Assembly: GCA_002733865.1 (NCBI GenBank)
Contig: NVXM01000001.1
Location: 76,206 to 140,205 of the forward strand
Direction of reading: 5' to 3'
Source of the DNA: Sphingopyxis sp.
Lineage (GTDB): Bacteria > Pseudomonadota > Alphaproteobacteria > Sphingomonadales > Sphingomonadaceae
Length of the DNA stretch: 64,000 bases
The translations under genes and the position numbers were made by a program. Shown here one piece after another: positions 16,106 to 24,287 of this stretch. Within the stretch, counting starts at the first letter, position 1, and each line of letters starts with the position of its first letter. Under the pieces are notes generated by a model, which was not told the origin of the DNA, made no database searches, and was given only the letters and a program-made list of their open reading frames with translations.

Positions 16106-18785
16106 CAATGATTTTGCAGATGTGACTGCGATGACCAACGGCGCGCAGTTTGTGCGCGGTGATCTTCACATTCATAGCGTTGGTGGCTCGCATGATGTAA
16201 GCGACACATCCGCGACACCTGCGAATATAGTGCAAACCGCACTTACGCATGGCCTTTCGATTATCGCTATAGCCGATCACAATGCCATAAATAATGTTGA
16301 GGCAGCGATAGTGGCTGCTTCACCCCATGACCTTCTAGTAGTGCCAGCCGTAGAACTCAGCACGATGCAAGGACATTTGCTTTGCTATTTACCAACATTG
16401 CAGGCGCTCACGACGTTTTATAGTCAATTGACCGTCCGAGATGTTGGCCTTGCTACTTCACGCGTCGATAATCCAATGGTGGAATGCCTTGCTAAAATAC
16501 ACGCCTTACAAGGTTTTGGCATCCTCGCGCATGTGGACGGCCCGAAGGGATTAGAGATCGAAGTGCCTGGGGCACCACCTTATAAAGCTGACATTATCAA
16601 TCACCCTGCCTTGCTCGGGATCGAAATGAAGAACGCCGCATCGGGCATATCTTACAGCGTCAACGATCAAGACAATGTGCGGAAGGGCTTGGGCAAAACC
16701 AGAAGTGAACTTGAAAACGGCACTCTTCCGCCTCTAGCGCGAGTATTAAACTCAGATTCCCATACCTTGCAGGCACTTGGACGAAATGCAGCGGGCGATA
16801 ACAGGGTGACGCGATACAAAATTCAATCGCTCACATTCACGTCCCTACGCCATGCGATGAGTGAGGGCGATTCTCGGGTTCGACTAGAAGACGAACTACC
16901 TAAGAGCGTGCCAACTGTCTCGGGAATACGGTTCAAAGGTGGCTTTTTGAAGGATCAAGCAATTCATTTCAGTCCGAACCTGACCTGTATAATCGGCGGT
17001 CGCGGCACTGGAAAATCCACTATGTTTGAGGGTGTTCGAGCGTTTTCGAATTCACCGAGCGGTGCTTCTGTCATCAACTCCGACGTATGGCCGGAGCGCA
17101 TCGACATAGAGTTTGTTGATGGCGCTGGGGCCTGCCACCGTCTTTGTTGGAGCAAAGGCGACGAATGCGGCACCAACATTAATGATCCATTTAATGGTCC
17201 AGATTCCATTCCCGTAGAATGTTATGGACAAGGTGAAACCCAAAAAATTAGTGAGCAGGCTCAAGCTGATCCGGGAGCCTTACTGCGTTACCTTGATCGC
17301 TTTACCGACGTTCTCAACGACACGGCGGAGGAAGAAAATATCCGCTCACAAGTCAACGACTTAGAAATTGAAATCGAGAAAGCGCGCACAAACGTCGCTC
17401 TTATCCCCCAGTATGAGCGCGAACTGAGCATCACGAAGCAGCAAATCAAGAAATTCACCGATGGCAATGCCAAAGGATTGATTGAGACATATCAGCAGAT
17501 CGAATCCGAACGTCAAGCTAGACGCGATGTGGTCGAGCAGGCCCGCGCCATTGCGAAGAACTTAAACTACGACGCAGTGAAGACATCGCTGGGTCTTCTC
17601 AAAGCTGCGGCCGATGAAAGCAAACTTGTTTTGGGAAAGGCCGAGTTTGCAGAGATAAAAACACAGGCTGTGGATTTTGAGAATAATCTCTCAGCCTCTG
17701 AAGGCGACCTCACAGCGCGATCGCTAGCCCTCAGCCAGCTTGTGACCACTAAGATTGACGAGTGGTCAAAGAAAGAGACAACGCTTCTTGCAACTGCGGA
17801 TACGCAGAAGGGGGCTTTGGAAGCCCAAGGTATTGTTGTGAATACCACTTATATTGCGAAGCTCACCCAGGATGAAGCCTCGCACCAAGCAAGTGTCACA
17901 AATCTCAGGGCATGGGAACCTCATCTAGCCGCGAAAATTAAAGAGCGCGATGAGGCCTCTGAATTACGCTGGGCGGCGCGCTCAGCCATTTACCAAAAAA
18001 GACGGACTTTTGCGACATCAGCTTCCAAGAAGCTGAGAACTGCACTGTCAGATTTGAATGTCTCTCTCAAGTTTGAGGAGAATGCTTTTTCTCCGCAGGC
18101 GAGAGATTTGCTAATCGAAATCATGGGTTGGCGAACTAATCAGGTGCCCCGTGCGTCGGTGATCGAGCGCCACCTGACTGTCCCTAAACTTATAGCTACA
18201 ATCAAAGCGAAAGACCCGTCGCCGATTTCGTCGCTCGTTAGCGATGAAGGAGCCTCGTATTTTAACACACAAGAAGCAAATACGCTGATTGAGCGTTTTA
18301 GTGAACCCAAAACACTCGCGCGGCTGGAGACTGTTCAGGTTATGGACCATCCATACCTCACCGTTACCCGTGAGTCTGTAGATAGTAATGGAGCAAAACT
18401 TTATCGTACTCGTGAGTTTGCTCAATTGTCTCTTGGGCAGCAGCAGTCCGTTTTGCTCGCGCTAATGCTATCATCGGAGAATCCGAACCCCCTATTGATA
18501 GACCAACCCGAAGACAATTTAGATGGGCAGTTTATTTACTCACAGCTTGTTCCCGTTATTCGACTAGCGAAGGAGCGGCGTCAAATTATAATTGTGACGC
18601 ATAATCCGAACATTGCAGTTTTGGGCGACGCTGAACAAATTGTCGTACTCGGTGCCAATAGCGAGCAGGCAGTGATTACATCACGCGGCTCGATTGATGA
18701 TGAAGCTACGAGGGACACCACCTGCGGAATCCTTGAAGGAGCGAAGGCCGCCTTCACGCGAAGGGGCAAGATATACGGTATTTAA
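16095..18785 (+). CDS. PHP-domain/SMC-like ATPase (PPL/TrlF-like)
   Basis: 896 aa; it starts 11 bp inside the nuclease gene. Residues about 20-250 form a PHP phosphoesterase/nuclease domain (GDLHIHS with His 25 and 27, then IIAIADHNAIN). An ABC/SMC-type ATPase is split around a long coiled coil: Walker A GGRGTGKST (about 303), coiled coil about 410-690, and Walker B plus D-loop LLIDQPEDNLDG (about 800) followed by IIIVTHNPN. PHP-ATPases of this layout are known as TrlF-like and as the single-gene defence protein PPL. Here it is translationally coupled to a methyltransferase-helicase-nuclease set, which is unusual and suggests a joint system. Confidence 0.9.
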   Translation: MTDSNDFADVTAMTNGAQFVRGDLHIHSVGGSHDVSDTSATPANIVQTALTHGLSIIAIADHNAINNVEAAIVAASPHDLLVVPAVELSTMQGHLLCYLPTLQALTTFYSQLTVRDVGLATSRVDNPMVECLAKIHALQGFGILAHVDGPKGLEIEVPGAPPYKADIINHPALLGIEMKNAASGISYSVNDQDNVRKGLGKTRSELENGTLPPLARVLNSDSHTLQALGRNAAGDNRVTRYKIQSLTFTSLRHAMSEGDSRVRLEDELPKSVPTVSGIRFKGGFLKDQAIHFSPNLTCIIGGRGTGKSTMFEGVRAFSNSPSGASVINSDVWPERIDIEFVDGAGACHRLCWSKGDECGTNINDPFNGPDSIPVECYGQGETQKISEQAQADPGALLRYLDRFTDVLNDTAEEENIRSQVNDLEIEIEKARTNVALIPQYERELSITKQQIKKFTDGNAKGLIETYQQIESERQARRDVVEQARAIAKNLNYDAVKTSLGLLKAAADESKLVLGKAEFAEIKTQAVDFENNLSASEGDLTARSLALSQLVTTKIDEWSKKETTLLATADTQKGALEAQGIVVNTTYIAKLTQDEASHQASVTNLRAWEPHLAAKIKERDEASELRWAARSAIYQKRRTFATSASKKLRTALSDLNVSLKFEENAFSPQARDLLIEIMGWRTNQVPRASVIERHLTVPKLIATIKAKDPSPISSLVSDEGASYFNTQEANTLIERFSEPKTLARLETVQVMDHPYLTVTRESVDSNGAKLYRTREFAQLSLGQQQSVLLALMLSSENPNPLLIDQPEDNLDGQFIYSQLVPVIRLAKERRQIIIVTHNPNIAVLGDAEQIVVLGANSEQAVITSRGSIDDEATRDTTCGILEGAKAAFTRRGKIYGI

Positions 18786-18867
18786 CAATGCCTTGCCGTC
18801 GCCAATCGGCCCACTCTCTCGCCTTGATGACCTGCTGGCCAAACAGGGCGACCTATTCGAATTCTAA
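18786..18867 (+). pseudogene. Orphan 3' end of a coding sequence
   Basis: Right after the ATPase stop, one frame reads LPSPIGPLSRLDDLLAKQ then GDLFEF and a TAA at 18865. It looks like the true C-terminus of a lost protein, with an acidic/hydrophobic ending common in restriction or helicase proteins. There is no start of its own. It suggests that an original downstream gene was deleted or replaced by the PHP-ATPase or the recombinase. Confidence 0.4.
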
Positions 18868-19418
18868 CACCCATTCACGGCGCGGTAGAGCGTCCGTGTG
18901 CTGACACCGCTCTGTCTGGCAATCACCGCCATATCTTCACCCGCAGATTTGCGCGCCCGTGCGTCCAAGATCTGCGAGGCAGATAAACGGCACGGGCGAC
19001 CAAGGCGCGTTCCCCGCCTTCGTGTTGCTTCCAACCCAGCCTTGGTGCGTTCCGAAATCAGGCTTCGCTCTAATTCGGCGAAGGCGTTGCGTATCTGATA
19101 GAAACACCTGCCCATCGGCGTGGTCGTATCGATACCCTCTGTGAGGACGAGAAAGTGGACGCCTTCCTTTTCGAAGCGCTCCAGCACGTCCAGCGCGTGA
19201 CGCAAGCTACGAAACGCGCGGTCCATCTTCCACAAAACCAGCGTGTCGCCAGCTTTCAGGCGATCCAGCGCCTCCTCAAAACCAGGGCGCGACCGTGCAA
19301 TCGCCGAGATGCCTTTGTCGGTGAAAATGTGGTCGCAGTTTGCCAGCGCGAGCGCGTCTAACTGCAAATCCAATGTCTGGTCATGCGTCGATACACGCGC
19401 ATATCCGATTTTTGTCAT
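18864..19418 (-). CDS. Small serine recombinase (invertase/resolvase type)
   Basis: 184 aa from the ATG at 19418 (TKIGYARVSTHDQ), where the Ser of RVS is the nucleophile. The catalytic domain covers 1-140 (KMDRAFRSLRHALD, ELERSLISERTKAGL) and a C-terminal helix-turn-helix 145-184 (MAVIARQSGVSTRTLYRAV), the standard length of Hin/Tn3-type enzymes. A longer in-frame start exists at 19646, but the added 76 residues have no family character and would run through the dyad sites. It is transcribed towards the ATPase operon. It probably acts on the paired dyads upstream of it. Confidence 0.9.
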   Translation of the reverse strand: MTKIGYARVSTHDQTLDLQLDALALANCDHIFTDKGISAIARSRPGFEEALDRLKAGDTLVLWKMDRAFRSLRHALDVLERFEKEGVHFLVLTEGIDTTTPMGRCFYQIRNAFAELERSLISERTKAGLEATRRRGTRLGRPCRLSASQILDARARKSAGEDMAVIARQSGVSTRTLYRAVNGC

Positions 19419-19473
19419 GTCGTATTTGCACAGGTTTTCTTGAGGTTGAGAGCGGTATTGCCAGCCTGCCGAA

Positions 19474-19497
19474 TGACAAAAAGGACCGTTTTTGGCA
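19474..19497. repeat. Recombinase-type dyad site, copy 1
   Basis: A 24-bp near-palindrome with half-sites TGACAAAAA and TTTTTGGCA around GGACCG. It lies 56 bp upstream of the small recombinase start. It matches copy 2 in inverted orientation at all but two or three positions, sharing the core AAGGACCGTTTTTG. It is a candidate crossover site or operator. Confidence 0.6.
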
Positions 19498-19640
19498 TCT
19501 GCCTTTTGGGGGGCCTTTTCGGCGGTTTTTCTCTCAAAATCAGGCAGTTCATTTCTGCACTGTGCGTGTCGCATCTTACTGCAATCACAACAGAAATTCA
19601 ACATCTTTTGGAATCGCCACGTTTCGTTGTCCACCAGCAT

Positions 19641-19664
19641 TGACAAAAACGGTCCTTATTGTCG
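19641..19664. repeat. Recombinase-type dyad site, copy 2 (inverted)
   Basis: The reverse complement shares the core AAGGACCGTTTTTG with copy 1. It has its own dyad GACAA/TTGTC. It lies 25 bp upstream of the 19689 start, so it could overlap that gene's promoter. The two copies enclose about 143 bp. Confidence 0.6.
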
Positions 19665-19688
19665 CGCGGTTTGGAAAGAGACGAAGCC

Positions 19689-20192
19689 ATGATGAACGGA
19701 GCAGTAAAAACGATATTCGCCAGCCTTGCAGCGGGAGCTATGGCTCTGACGCCAGTGGCCGCATTTTCACAGGCTGCGCCAGCCAATCAGAATGTCACAC
19801 CTGTTGCTACATCGGTTCAAAGACTCCAAGTTCAGTATGTCGATGCTCAAAGCAGAACGATCAATGATGCACAAATTCTAGCCGCTGCCGCGTCTACGGA
19901 TAAAGTGGCAATCGTTGTTTGGGGCGGAAATCGAACAATCCAGCAAGAGGCCTATAACGCTGCTCGTGATTTGACGGATATGGGTATTCCAGCAGCATTT
20001 GTATTGGCACCCGATCACAACACCCTCGATGGCGATGCTGTGATGCAAGTTTATGCGGCGTCAACACCCCGTGCTGATGCAGCTTATGGGAGAGATTTCG
20101 CTGACCAAGTGCGCCCAAATATGCGCGAAGCTGGTATTGCGGCGTACCGTGAGGCATTCCCGCGACAGCTTGCTGCCTTATCCATTCAATAG
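19689..20192 (+). CDS. Exported protein of unknown function
   Basis: 167 aa. A clear signal peptide is followed by Ala-Gln (AGAMALTPVAAFSQA, cleavage about residue 27). The mature part is mixed alpha/beta (IVVWGGNRTIQQEAYNAARD) and probably periplasmic. No family is recognised. The ATG at 19689 (or 19692) follows an upstream GAGACGAAG. The inverted dyad copy 2 lies just ahead of it, so its transcription may be tied to the recombinase. Its 3' end overlaps the convergent neighbour by 15 bp. Confidence 0.7.
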   Translation: MMNGAVKTIFASLAAGAMALTPVAAFSQAAPANQNVTPVATSVQRLQVQYVDAQSRTINDAQILAAAASTDKVAIVVWGGNRTIQQEAYNAARDLTDMGIPAAFVLAPDHNTLDGDAVMQVYAASTPRADAAYGRDFADQVRPNMREAGIAAYREAFPRQLAALSIQ

Positions 20193-21059
20193 AGCCGGTC
20201 CCGATACAGTCGGTGTCGTTTGAACAGGTTCTGCTTGGGCAAGTTGTGCCTCGCCAGAGGCCTGCGAGTTGAACTCAGGTGTAGGGCTAAATCCCGTTTC
20301 GAAGGGATTTCCAGCGTTTGATAATCCGCTTCTGACGGACACCGCGAGACTTGCCGTCTCTGCATTATCAGCAATATCTAGATTCGCTTCCTCGTACCTT
20401 TGATCATCTTCTATTGTAGCAATAGCACCTTGCACCTGTTCGCCAGCCGAGAGGTTGTTTTGAGCGCGCACCTCAGGATCGATCTGAGTCTGATCCGCCA
20501 TTTCGCGGGCAACCTCAGGTTGGGCTTCCGCGATTTCACCTAAAATTTCTGCTTTCTCTTCTGGTGTATCCGCGTTCTGGTACGCCATAAGCAATGTGGC
20601 CAGTTCAGCTTTTTGCTGCGCATCTAGTCCGTGCTTGACCGCAACCGCGTCAATATTCTCCAACGTCTCATCGACTGCTGCATCCATGTCTTCTTCGTCG
20701 ATATCCATTCCAAACATGTGGAATTGACCGTTCGAGTAAGTCACTGATTGCATCTCTGCTATTTCTTCGCGCTGTTGAGCGCCTAGCTCGGCAATCATGC
20801 TGGCATCTGACGCTGGATCATCCTTTTTGCGCTCCTCAGCAGCCAGCCTAATCATTTCGTCAACGGCTCTGTCGGCAACACCAAGGCCAACACCGCTCAG
20901 ATTTTCTACATTCCCGAAGGCGGAATCAAACATCGTTCCGCCAAAGGTGAAATCCTGAAAATAGACGGAGGGTTCGGGGATGGCATTCGCATTTGCCGCA
21001 ATGCTGGCTGCAATGCCTGCATCATTGACCATATCTGCTGTTATCGGTTCAACCGCCAT
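20178..21059 (-). CDS. Acidic helical protein of unknown function
   Basis: 293 aa, strongly acidic, Ala/Glu/Gln-rich, without a membrane segment. A GGGGTGGGATGAG stretch precedes the ATG. The central region (about 85-200) is probably helical (QREEIAEMQSV, DEEDMDAAVDETLENID). The C-terminal 90 residues are low-complexity and probably disordered. It could be a structural, chaperone-like or DNA-mimic protein. No function can be assigned. It overlaps the exported-protein gene tail to tail. Confidence 0.68.
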   Translation of the reverse strand: MAVEPITADMVNDAGIAASIAANANAIPEPSVYFQDFTFGGTMFDSAFGNVENLSGVGLGVADRAVDEMIRLAAEERKKDDPASDASMIAELGAQQREEIAEMQSVTYSNGQFHMFGMDIDEEDMDAAVDETLENIDAVAVKHGLDAQQKAELATLLMAYQNADTPEEKAEILGEIAEAQPEVAREMADQTQIDPEVRAQNNLSAGEQVQGAIATIEDDQRYEEANLDIADNAETASLAVSVRSGLSNAGNPFETGFSPTPEFNSQASGEAQLAQAEPVQTTPTVSGPALLNG

Positions 21060-21230
21060 CTCATCCCACCCCTTATCTTTTGTTCTTTGTGGATGAGGTA
21101 ATTATGGCAGAGCTGATTTTACAGAATCTTAATATTACATAAAATTTGATATAATTCTCAATATCTTATCGTCACAACCTTTGCGCTTCAGGTGTTCATG
21201 CGCTAGTTTTTGGCCAAGGAGCGATAAACA

Positions 21231-22109
21231 ATGGCAACATGGACGGACGAAGACCTTTACAGGCTTGATGAGCAGTTTGCGAAAAAGGGAGTAGCACGTC
21301 ACGCGCGCGCTTTTCATGCGGCGATTGCCATATTGGGAAGTGAGTTTGCGATAGGCGTTGGCGGCAATCCACAAGTAGACGCAATCACCGCTGACTATGA
21401 TCGCCTTTTTCCTGACGCAGGTGATACGTGGCCAGGAATGGGAATTGGCCTCGCTGCCTCTGTTGACCAAGTCCGCAAAGTCACTGTGCCCGTAGTTTAC
21501 GGTACGTGTGAGGTCGTGGTATCCAAGGGGATTGGTTTTGAAATCCACGAGGAATTTGCTCGCTGGTGTCGCGGCAACGCAGATATCGCCACAAGAGCAG
21601 CTTTTGCCTTCGCTGACCTATTTGACCTTACCTATGGTCTCAATGAGGTCGATAATGCCAAGCCAGAAGCGGTAGAGAGTTGGAGACTTGCAATGTCTCA
21701 ACTTGAAATGACCACTAGCACCTTAATTGGCAGTTTCGACCTGTCTGCGCTCACGCAGTCGATATGTATGACTGTGGAACTATCTTTGAAGGCTGCTCTC
21801 ATGCACCTGGGTGTAGATGCCACGGCGCTTAAAAAGCTTGGTCACGACAATGTGAAGAGTGCCGAGCTTCTCGCTTCTAAAAAGCCTCACCGTGACGATG
21901 CGTTAATCGCGACGCTGGTTGCCAAACTCCCACCCTATGTCGGTTCGCGCTATAAGCGCGCCGACCTGACGAGGTTGAAGATGATTGACCTAGCCCTTGC
22001 GAGCCAATTCATTGCGTCCTCGACACTGCGACGCCTAACTACGCGGGACTTTGCTGCTAATATCGAGCGTGAAGAAGGAGCGAACGCGCGGACTCGTCTC
22101 TGCGCGTAG
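21231..22109 (+). CDS. Hypothetical protein with HEPN-like C-terminal segment
   Basis: 292 aa, soluble, with AAGGAGCG upstream of the ATG. The segment at about 180-225 (ICMTVELSLKAALMHLGV then LGHDNVKSAELL) has the two-helix look of HEPN domains, but the catalytic RxxxxxH signature is not visible. The N-terminal half is of unknown type. It lies among element cargo and overlaps nothing. It might be a defence or toxin-related factor; that is weak inference. Confidence 0.68.
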   Translation: MATWTDEDLYRLDEQFAKKGVARHARAFHAAIAILGSEFAIGVGGNPQVDAITADYDRLFPDAGDTWPGMGIGLAASVDQVRKVTVPVVYGTCEVVVSKGIGFEIHEEFARWCRGNADIATRAAFAFADLFDLTYGLNEVDNAKPEAVESWRLAMSQLEMTTSTLIGSFDLSALTQSICMTVELSLKAALMHLGVDATALKKLGHDNVKSAELLASKKPHRDDALIATLVAKLPPYVGSRYKRADLTRLKMIDLALASQFIASSTLRRLTTRDFAANIEREEGANARTRLCA

Positions 22110-22116
22110 CAATTCA

Positions 22117-22575
22117 CTATCGGATGCTTGCGTAGAGCCTCATGACGAAGTCCCATTCCTCGCGATTTGCGGTTTTTGTAGTTCCGGCCAGCCATGTGTG
22201 AATCTTGGTCGGATTAAGACTTGCAGGGGCGCTAATTCGTGCGTGACGCATGAGCGACACCGCCCCTAACCCAGTGCGCTGGGATTCTGCCACCAACTGC
22301 TCCCTCAATTCGTCAGTGATGATGAGGCGGGAAGACTGCGCTTTTGGTGTTCCAAAATTCTTGTACGCGTCAATTACCCAATCAAGATGGTCTTGCCTTG
22401 CCGTCTTGTTTGATCCGCTCAGCCAATTATGGACGATTGACGAGGATGTCAGGCCATCGGGACGAAGGTCGTTGGTGCCACGAAACAATCTTTGGATGCC
22501 AGCGCCTGTCCGTTCGTGCTCGGCCTTTAGATGCGCACGTATTTCGTCTGTGATTTCAATTCTGTCTTGTCCCAT
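22117..22575 (-). CDS. Protein made of two tandem copies of one domain
   Basis: 152 aa. Residues about 5-75 and 82-152 are diverged copies of the same unit: ITDEIRAHLKAEHERTGAG...NWLSGSNKTAR and ITDELREQLVAESQRTGLG...TWLAGTTKTAN. Each ends in a helix rich in Trp/Tyr. The W-L-x-G-x-x-KTA pattern and spacing look like a helix-turn-helix DNA-binding unit seen in alphaproteobacterial hypotheticals. It is probably a transcription regulator with two binding units, perhaps for the neighbouring ardA region. GCGAGGA precedes the ATG. Confidence 0.75.
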   Translation of the reverse strand: MGQDRIEITDEIRAHLKAEHERTGAGIQRLFRGTNDLRPDGLTSSSIVHNWLSGSNKTARQDHLDWVIDAYKNFGTPKAQSSRLIITDELREQLVAESQRTGLGAVSLMRHARISAPASLNPTKIHTWLAGTTKTANREEWDFVMRLYASIR

Positions 22576-22727
22576 TCCTCGCGAATAGTACGTGAATTCA
22601 TACAGTTCTGCGACGAAAACCTTGTGGTTTATCCAAACTGCATCAGGTGATGTGGCGATAGGCGTCAGTCCGCCCTTTGCCGATCCCTTGAATGTGAGAC
22701 TTGCGAATTTGACGGAGGTGTCTGCAC

Positions 22728-22788
22728 GTCAACGGGTTGCCCGCACCAGTTCCAGCTTACGCTTCCACCCGTGTTGCCCGTTTCGCTT
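22728..22788 (+). promoter_or_regulatory. Leader repeat copy A, upstream of ardA
   Basis: About 60 bp similar to copy B at 23834, sharing GTCAAC, TGCCCGCACCA, TTCCAGC, CCGTGTTG and CCGTTT in the same order and spacing. It lies about 75 bp ahead of the ardA ribosome site. The conservation upstream of two unrelated genes implies a shared promoter, operator or RNA leader, possibly a single-strand-active promoter of the kind used by leading-region antirestriction genes. Confidence 0.55.
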
Positions 22789-22861
22789 GCGCTGACTTAG
22801 CAGCCGTTTCCCTCCGCCTGGTTCCTTCGCGTCCTCAAGGAAACAGGAAAGGAGGCAGGAC

Positions 22862-23359
22862 ATGACCACATTTTTCGCACAACCCTATAATATCGATGCA
22901 ACAGGCTTCTATTTCACGGATTTGGATGAATATCTGGAGCGCTCTAAAAACCATCAGGATCGCTATGGCCAGATGGTTGAGGAGTACGAAATCCAGTTTA
23001 TCGATGGCGAACACATTGATTGCACGCTGGCATCCGCCTTTGGCGTCAATCAGGCCAATCTGAACCGCTTTTTCGACCTCGTTGATGATTGGGATGACGA
23101 TCAGAAGACCCGCTATATCATCGCAGTTGGCGAAGGCGGTTACGCACACGATTGCGATCCCGACGATCTTGATATCGATATCTATGAGATGGACAGCCTG
23201 AAAGAGCTTGCCGAGCAGTTTGTCGAGGAAGGTTTGTTCGGTGATATTCCCGAGAAGCTGCGCTTCTATCTCGACATGGAATTGATCGCCCGTGATCTGG
23301 GCATGGATTATTCCGAAATCGAAATCGCAGGTCGCCGCTTTGTGTATCGATGCGGGTGA
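22862..23359 (+). CDS. ardA: ArdA antirestriction protein
   Basis: 165 aa, very acidic. The N-terminus FFAQPYNIDATGFYF and later EEYEIQFIDGEHI and FGVNQANLNRFFDLVDDW match the ArdA family of DNA mimics, which bind and block type I restriction enzymes when a mobile element enters a new cell. The length is normal. An AAAGGAGG ribosome site lies just upstream. The leader repeat ahead of it suggests specific control at transfer. Confidence 0.93.
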   Translation: MTTFFAQPYNIDATGFYFTDLDEYLERSKNHQDRYGQMVEEYEIQFIDGEHIDCTLASAFGVNQANLNRFFDLVDDWDDDQKTRYIIAVGEGGYAHDCDPDDLDIDIYEMDSLKELAEQFVEEGLFGDIPEKLRFYLDMELIARDLGMDYSEIEIAGRRFVYRCG

Positions 23360-23387
23360 TCTTTCCACATTTCATCTCATTCAAGGG

Positions 23388-23561
23388 CTATGGTCGCGCA
23401 TGAAACAAAGCGTTGTCGATAGCCTGAATGGATGATTGAAGATGCGCTCGCTCTTCCTGCGATGCCGCAGCATGGAATTGCGCGATAACGCCAGCGCGCA
23501 ATGACAATAGCTCTGATTTTGACAGCTTTGCTAGCGAAGCGGCATTGAATTGATTTTGCAT
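23388..23561 (-). CDS. 57-residue protein with strong ribosome site
   Basis: The frame starts at the ATG at 23561 (MQNQFNAASLAKLSKSELL) and ends at TAG 23388. A textbook AAGGAGGT lies 6 bp upstream. The sequence is helical and similar in style to small plasmid-borne proteins. A longer frame on the same strand (23377-23607) is only a shadow. Function unknown. Confidence 0.65.
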   Translation of the reverse strand: MQNQFNAASLAKLSKSELLSLRAGVIAQFHAAASQEERAHLQSSIQAIDNALFHARP

Positions 23562-23637
23562 GACTTACCTCCTTGTTTCGGAGACCGCGATTGACGCGGC
23601 CTTTCATGCCAGAGGTAAAGCCGGTGTGGATTGGGTA

Positions 23638-23784
23638 TCACTCGCCAGAGGCGCAACGAGCAGAGAAGCAGTGACCCACTTGATCCGCTAAATTTCCAGT
23701 GGCTACATCCCGCCAGCCGAAAGGCGCATATCGCGCGCCAGCACAAGCAGAGGTTTCATGCAAGGCATTGTCGATGAACCTCAT
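23638..23784 (-). CDS. Small protein, about 48 residues
   Basis: From the ATG at 23784 the frame reads MRFIDNALHETSACAGARYA, then FGWRDVATGNLADQVG and two Cys near the end. An upstream GTG at 23826 would add 14 residues. The composition looks coding and it precedes the 57-residue gene on the same strand, but no ribosome site is evident. It is probably a small plasmid-type gene of unknown role. Confidence 0.4.
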   Translation of the reverse strand: MRFIDNALHETSACAGARYAPFGWRDVATGNLADQVGHCFSARCASGE

Positions 23785-23833
23785 CAAATCTGTGTGAATA
23801 ATTGAACGTGGAGATTGACCGAACACGGCTCAG

Positions 23834-23896
23834 GTCAACCGACTGCCCGCACCAATTCCAGCAGAGCTGTCATCCGTGTTGTCCGTTTCCGCTTTT
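23834..23896 (+). promoter_or_regulatory. Leader repeat copy B
   Basis: Related to copy A at 22728 across about 60 bp, with the same blocks GTCAAC, TGCCCGCACCA, TTCCAGC, CCGTGTTG and CCGTTT. It lies about 70 bp ahead of the ribosome site of the 23979 gene. It runs over the start region of the oppositely oriented small gene. Confidence 0.55.
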
Positions 23897-23978
23897 TGGC
23901 AAAAGCGTGACCAATCACCTCAAATGTCCGGTCTTTTTCACTCCTGTTCAACACACGAACTTGAAGAGGAGCAACGAC

Positions 23979-24287
23979 ATGAACAAAGACTATGAAACGT
24001 ATCAACTAAGCTGGGACGGTATCGATATCGAAATTCGGTGGGCGAAGCACTGGCTGGATTTTGATGATGAAACAAGCATGGGGCATCTTGAGATTTGCTC
24101 TATCGGGCCAGAAAAGCACCCATTGCCGATGACAGAAACTGGCTATCGTTCGCATTTCATACACGCGCAGGAGCTGGATCAACACGGCGGACCAGAAAAC
24201 TACGTTGAGGAATGGCTGGCACATGAGTCCAAGTCAGAAGCTTGGATCGATTGCAAAGCGAGTTTCCAGCAGTTGGCGTTATTCTAA
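23979..24287 (+). CDS. Plasmid-type small conserved protein
   Basis: 102 aa from the ATG at 23979, with AGAGGAG upstream. It is acidic and Trp-rich (YETYQLSWDGIDIEIRWAKH, ETGYRSHF). I recognise the pattern as a hypothetical protein often carried on sphingomonad plasmids, but no function is known to me. Like ardA it is acidic and preceded by a leader repeat, so it may be another establishment-phase or antirestriction-type factor. Confidence 0.72.
   Translation: MNKDYETYQLSWDGIDIEIRWAKHWLDFDDETSMGHLEICSIGPEKHPLPMTETGYRSHFIHAQELDQHGGPENYVEEWLAHESKSEAWIDCKASFQQLALF

Noticed and set aside
19419..19646. N-terminal extension of the small recombinase
   Set aside because: Family members start at TKIGYARVS; the extension covers the dyad sites and has no family character.
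23377..23607. 76-aa frame opposite the 57-residue gene's phase
   Set aside because: The 57-residue frame has the strong ribosome site and helical composition; this one has neither.
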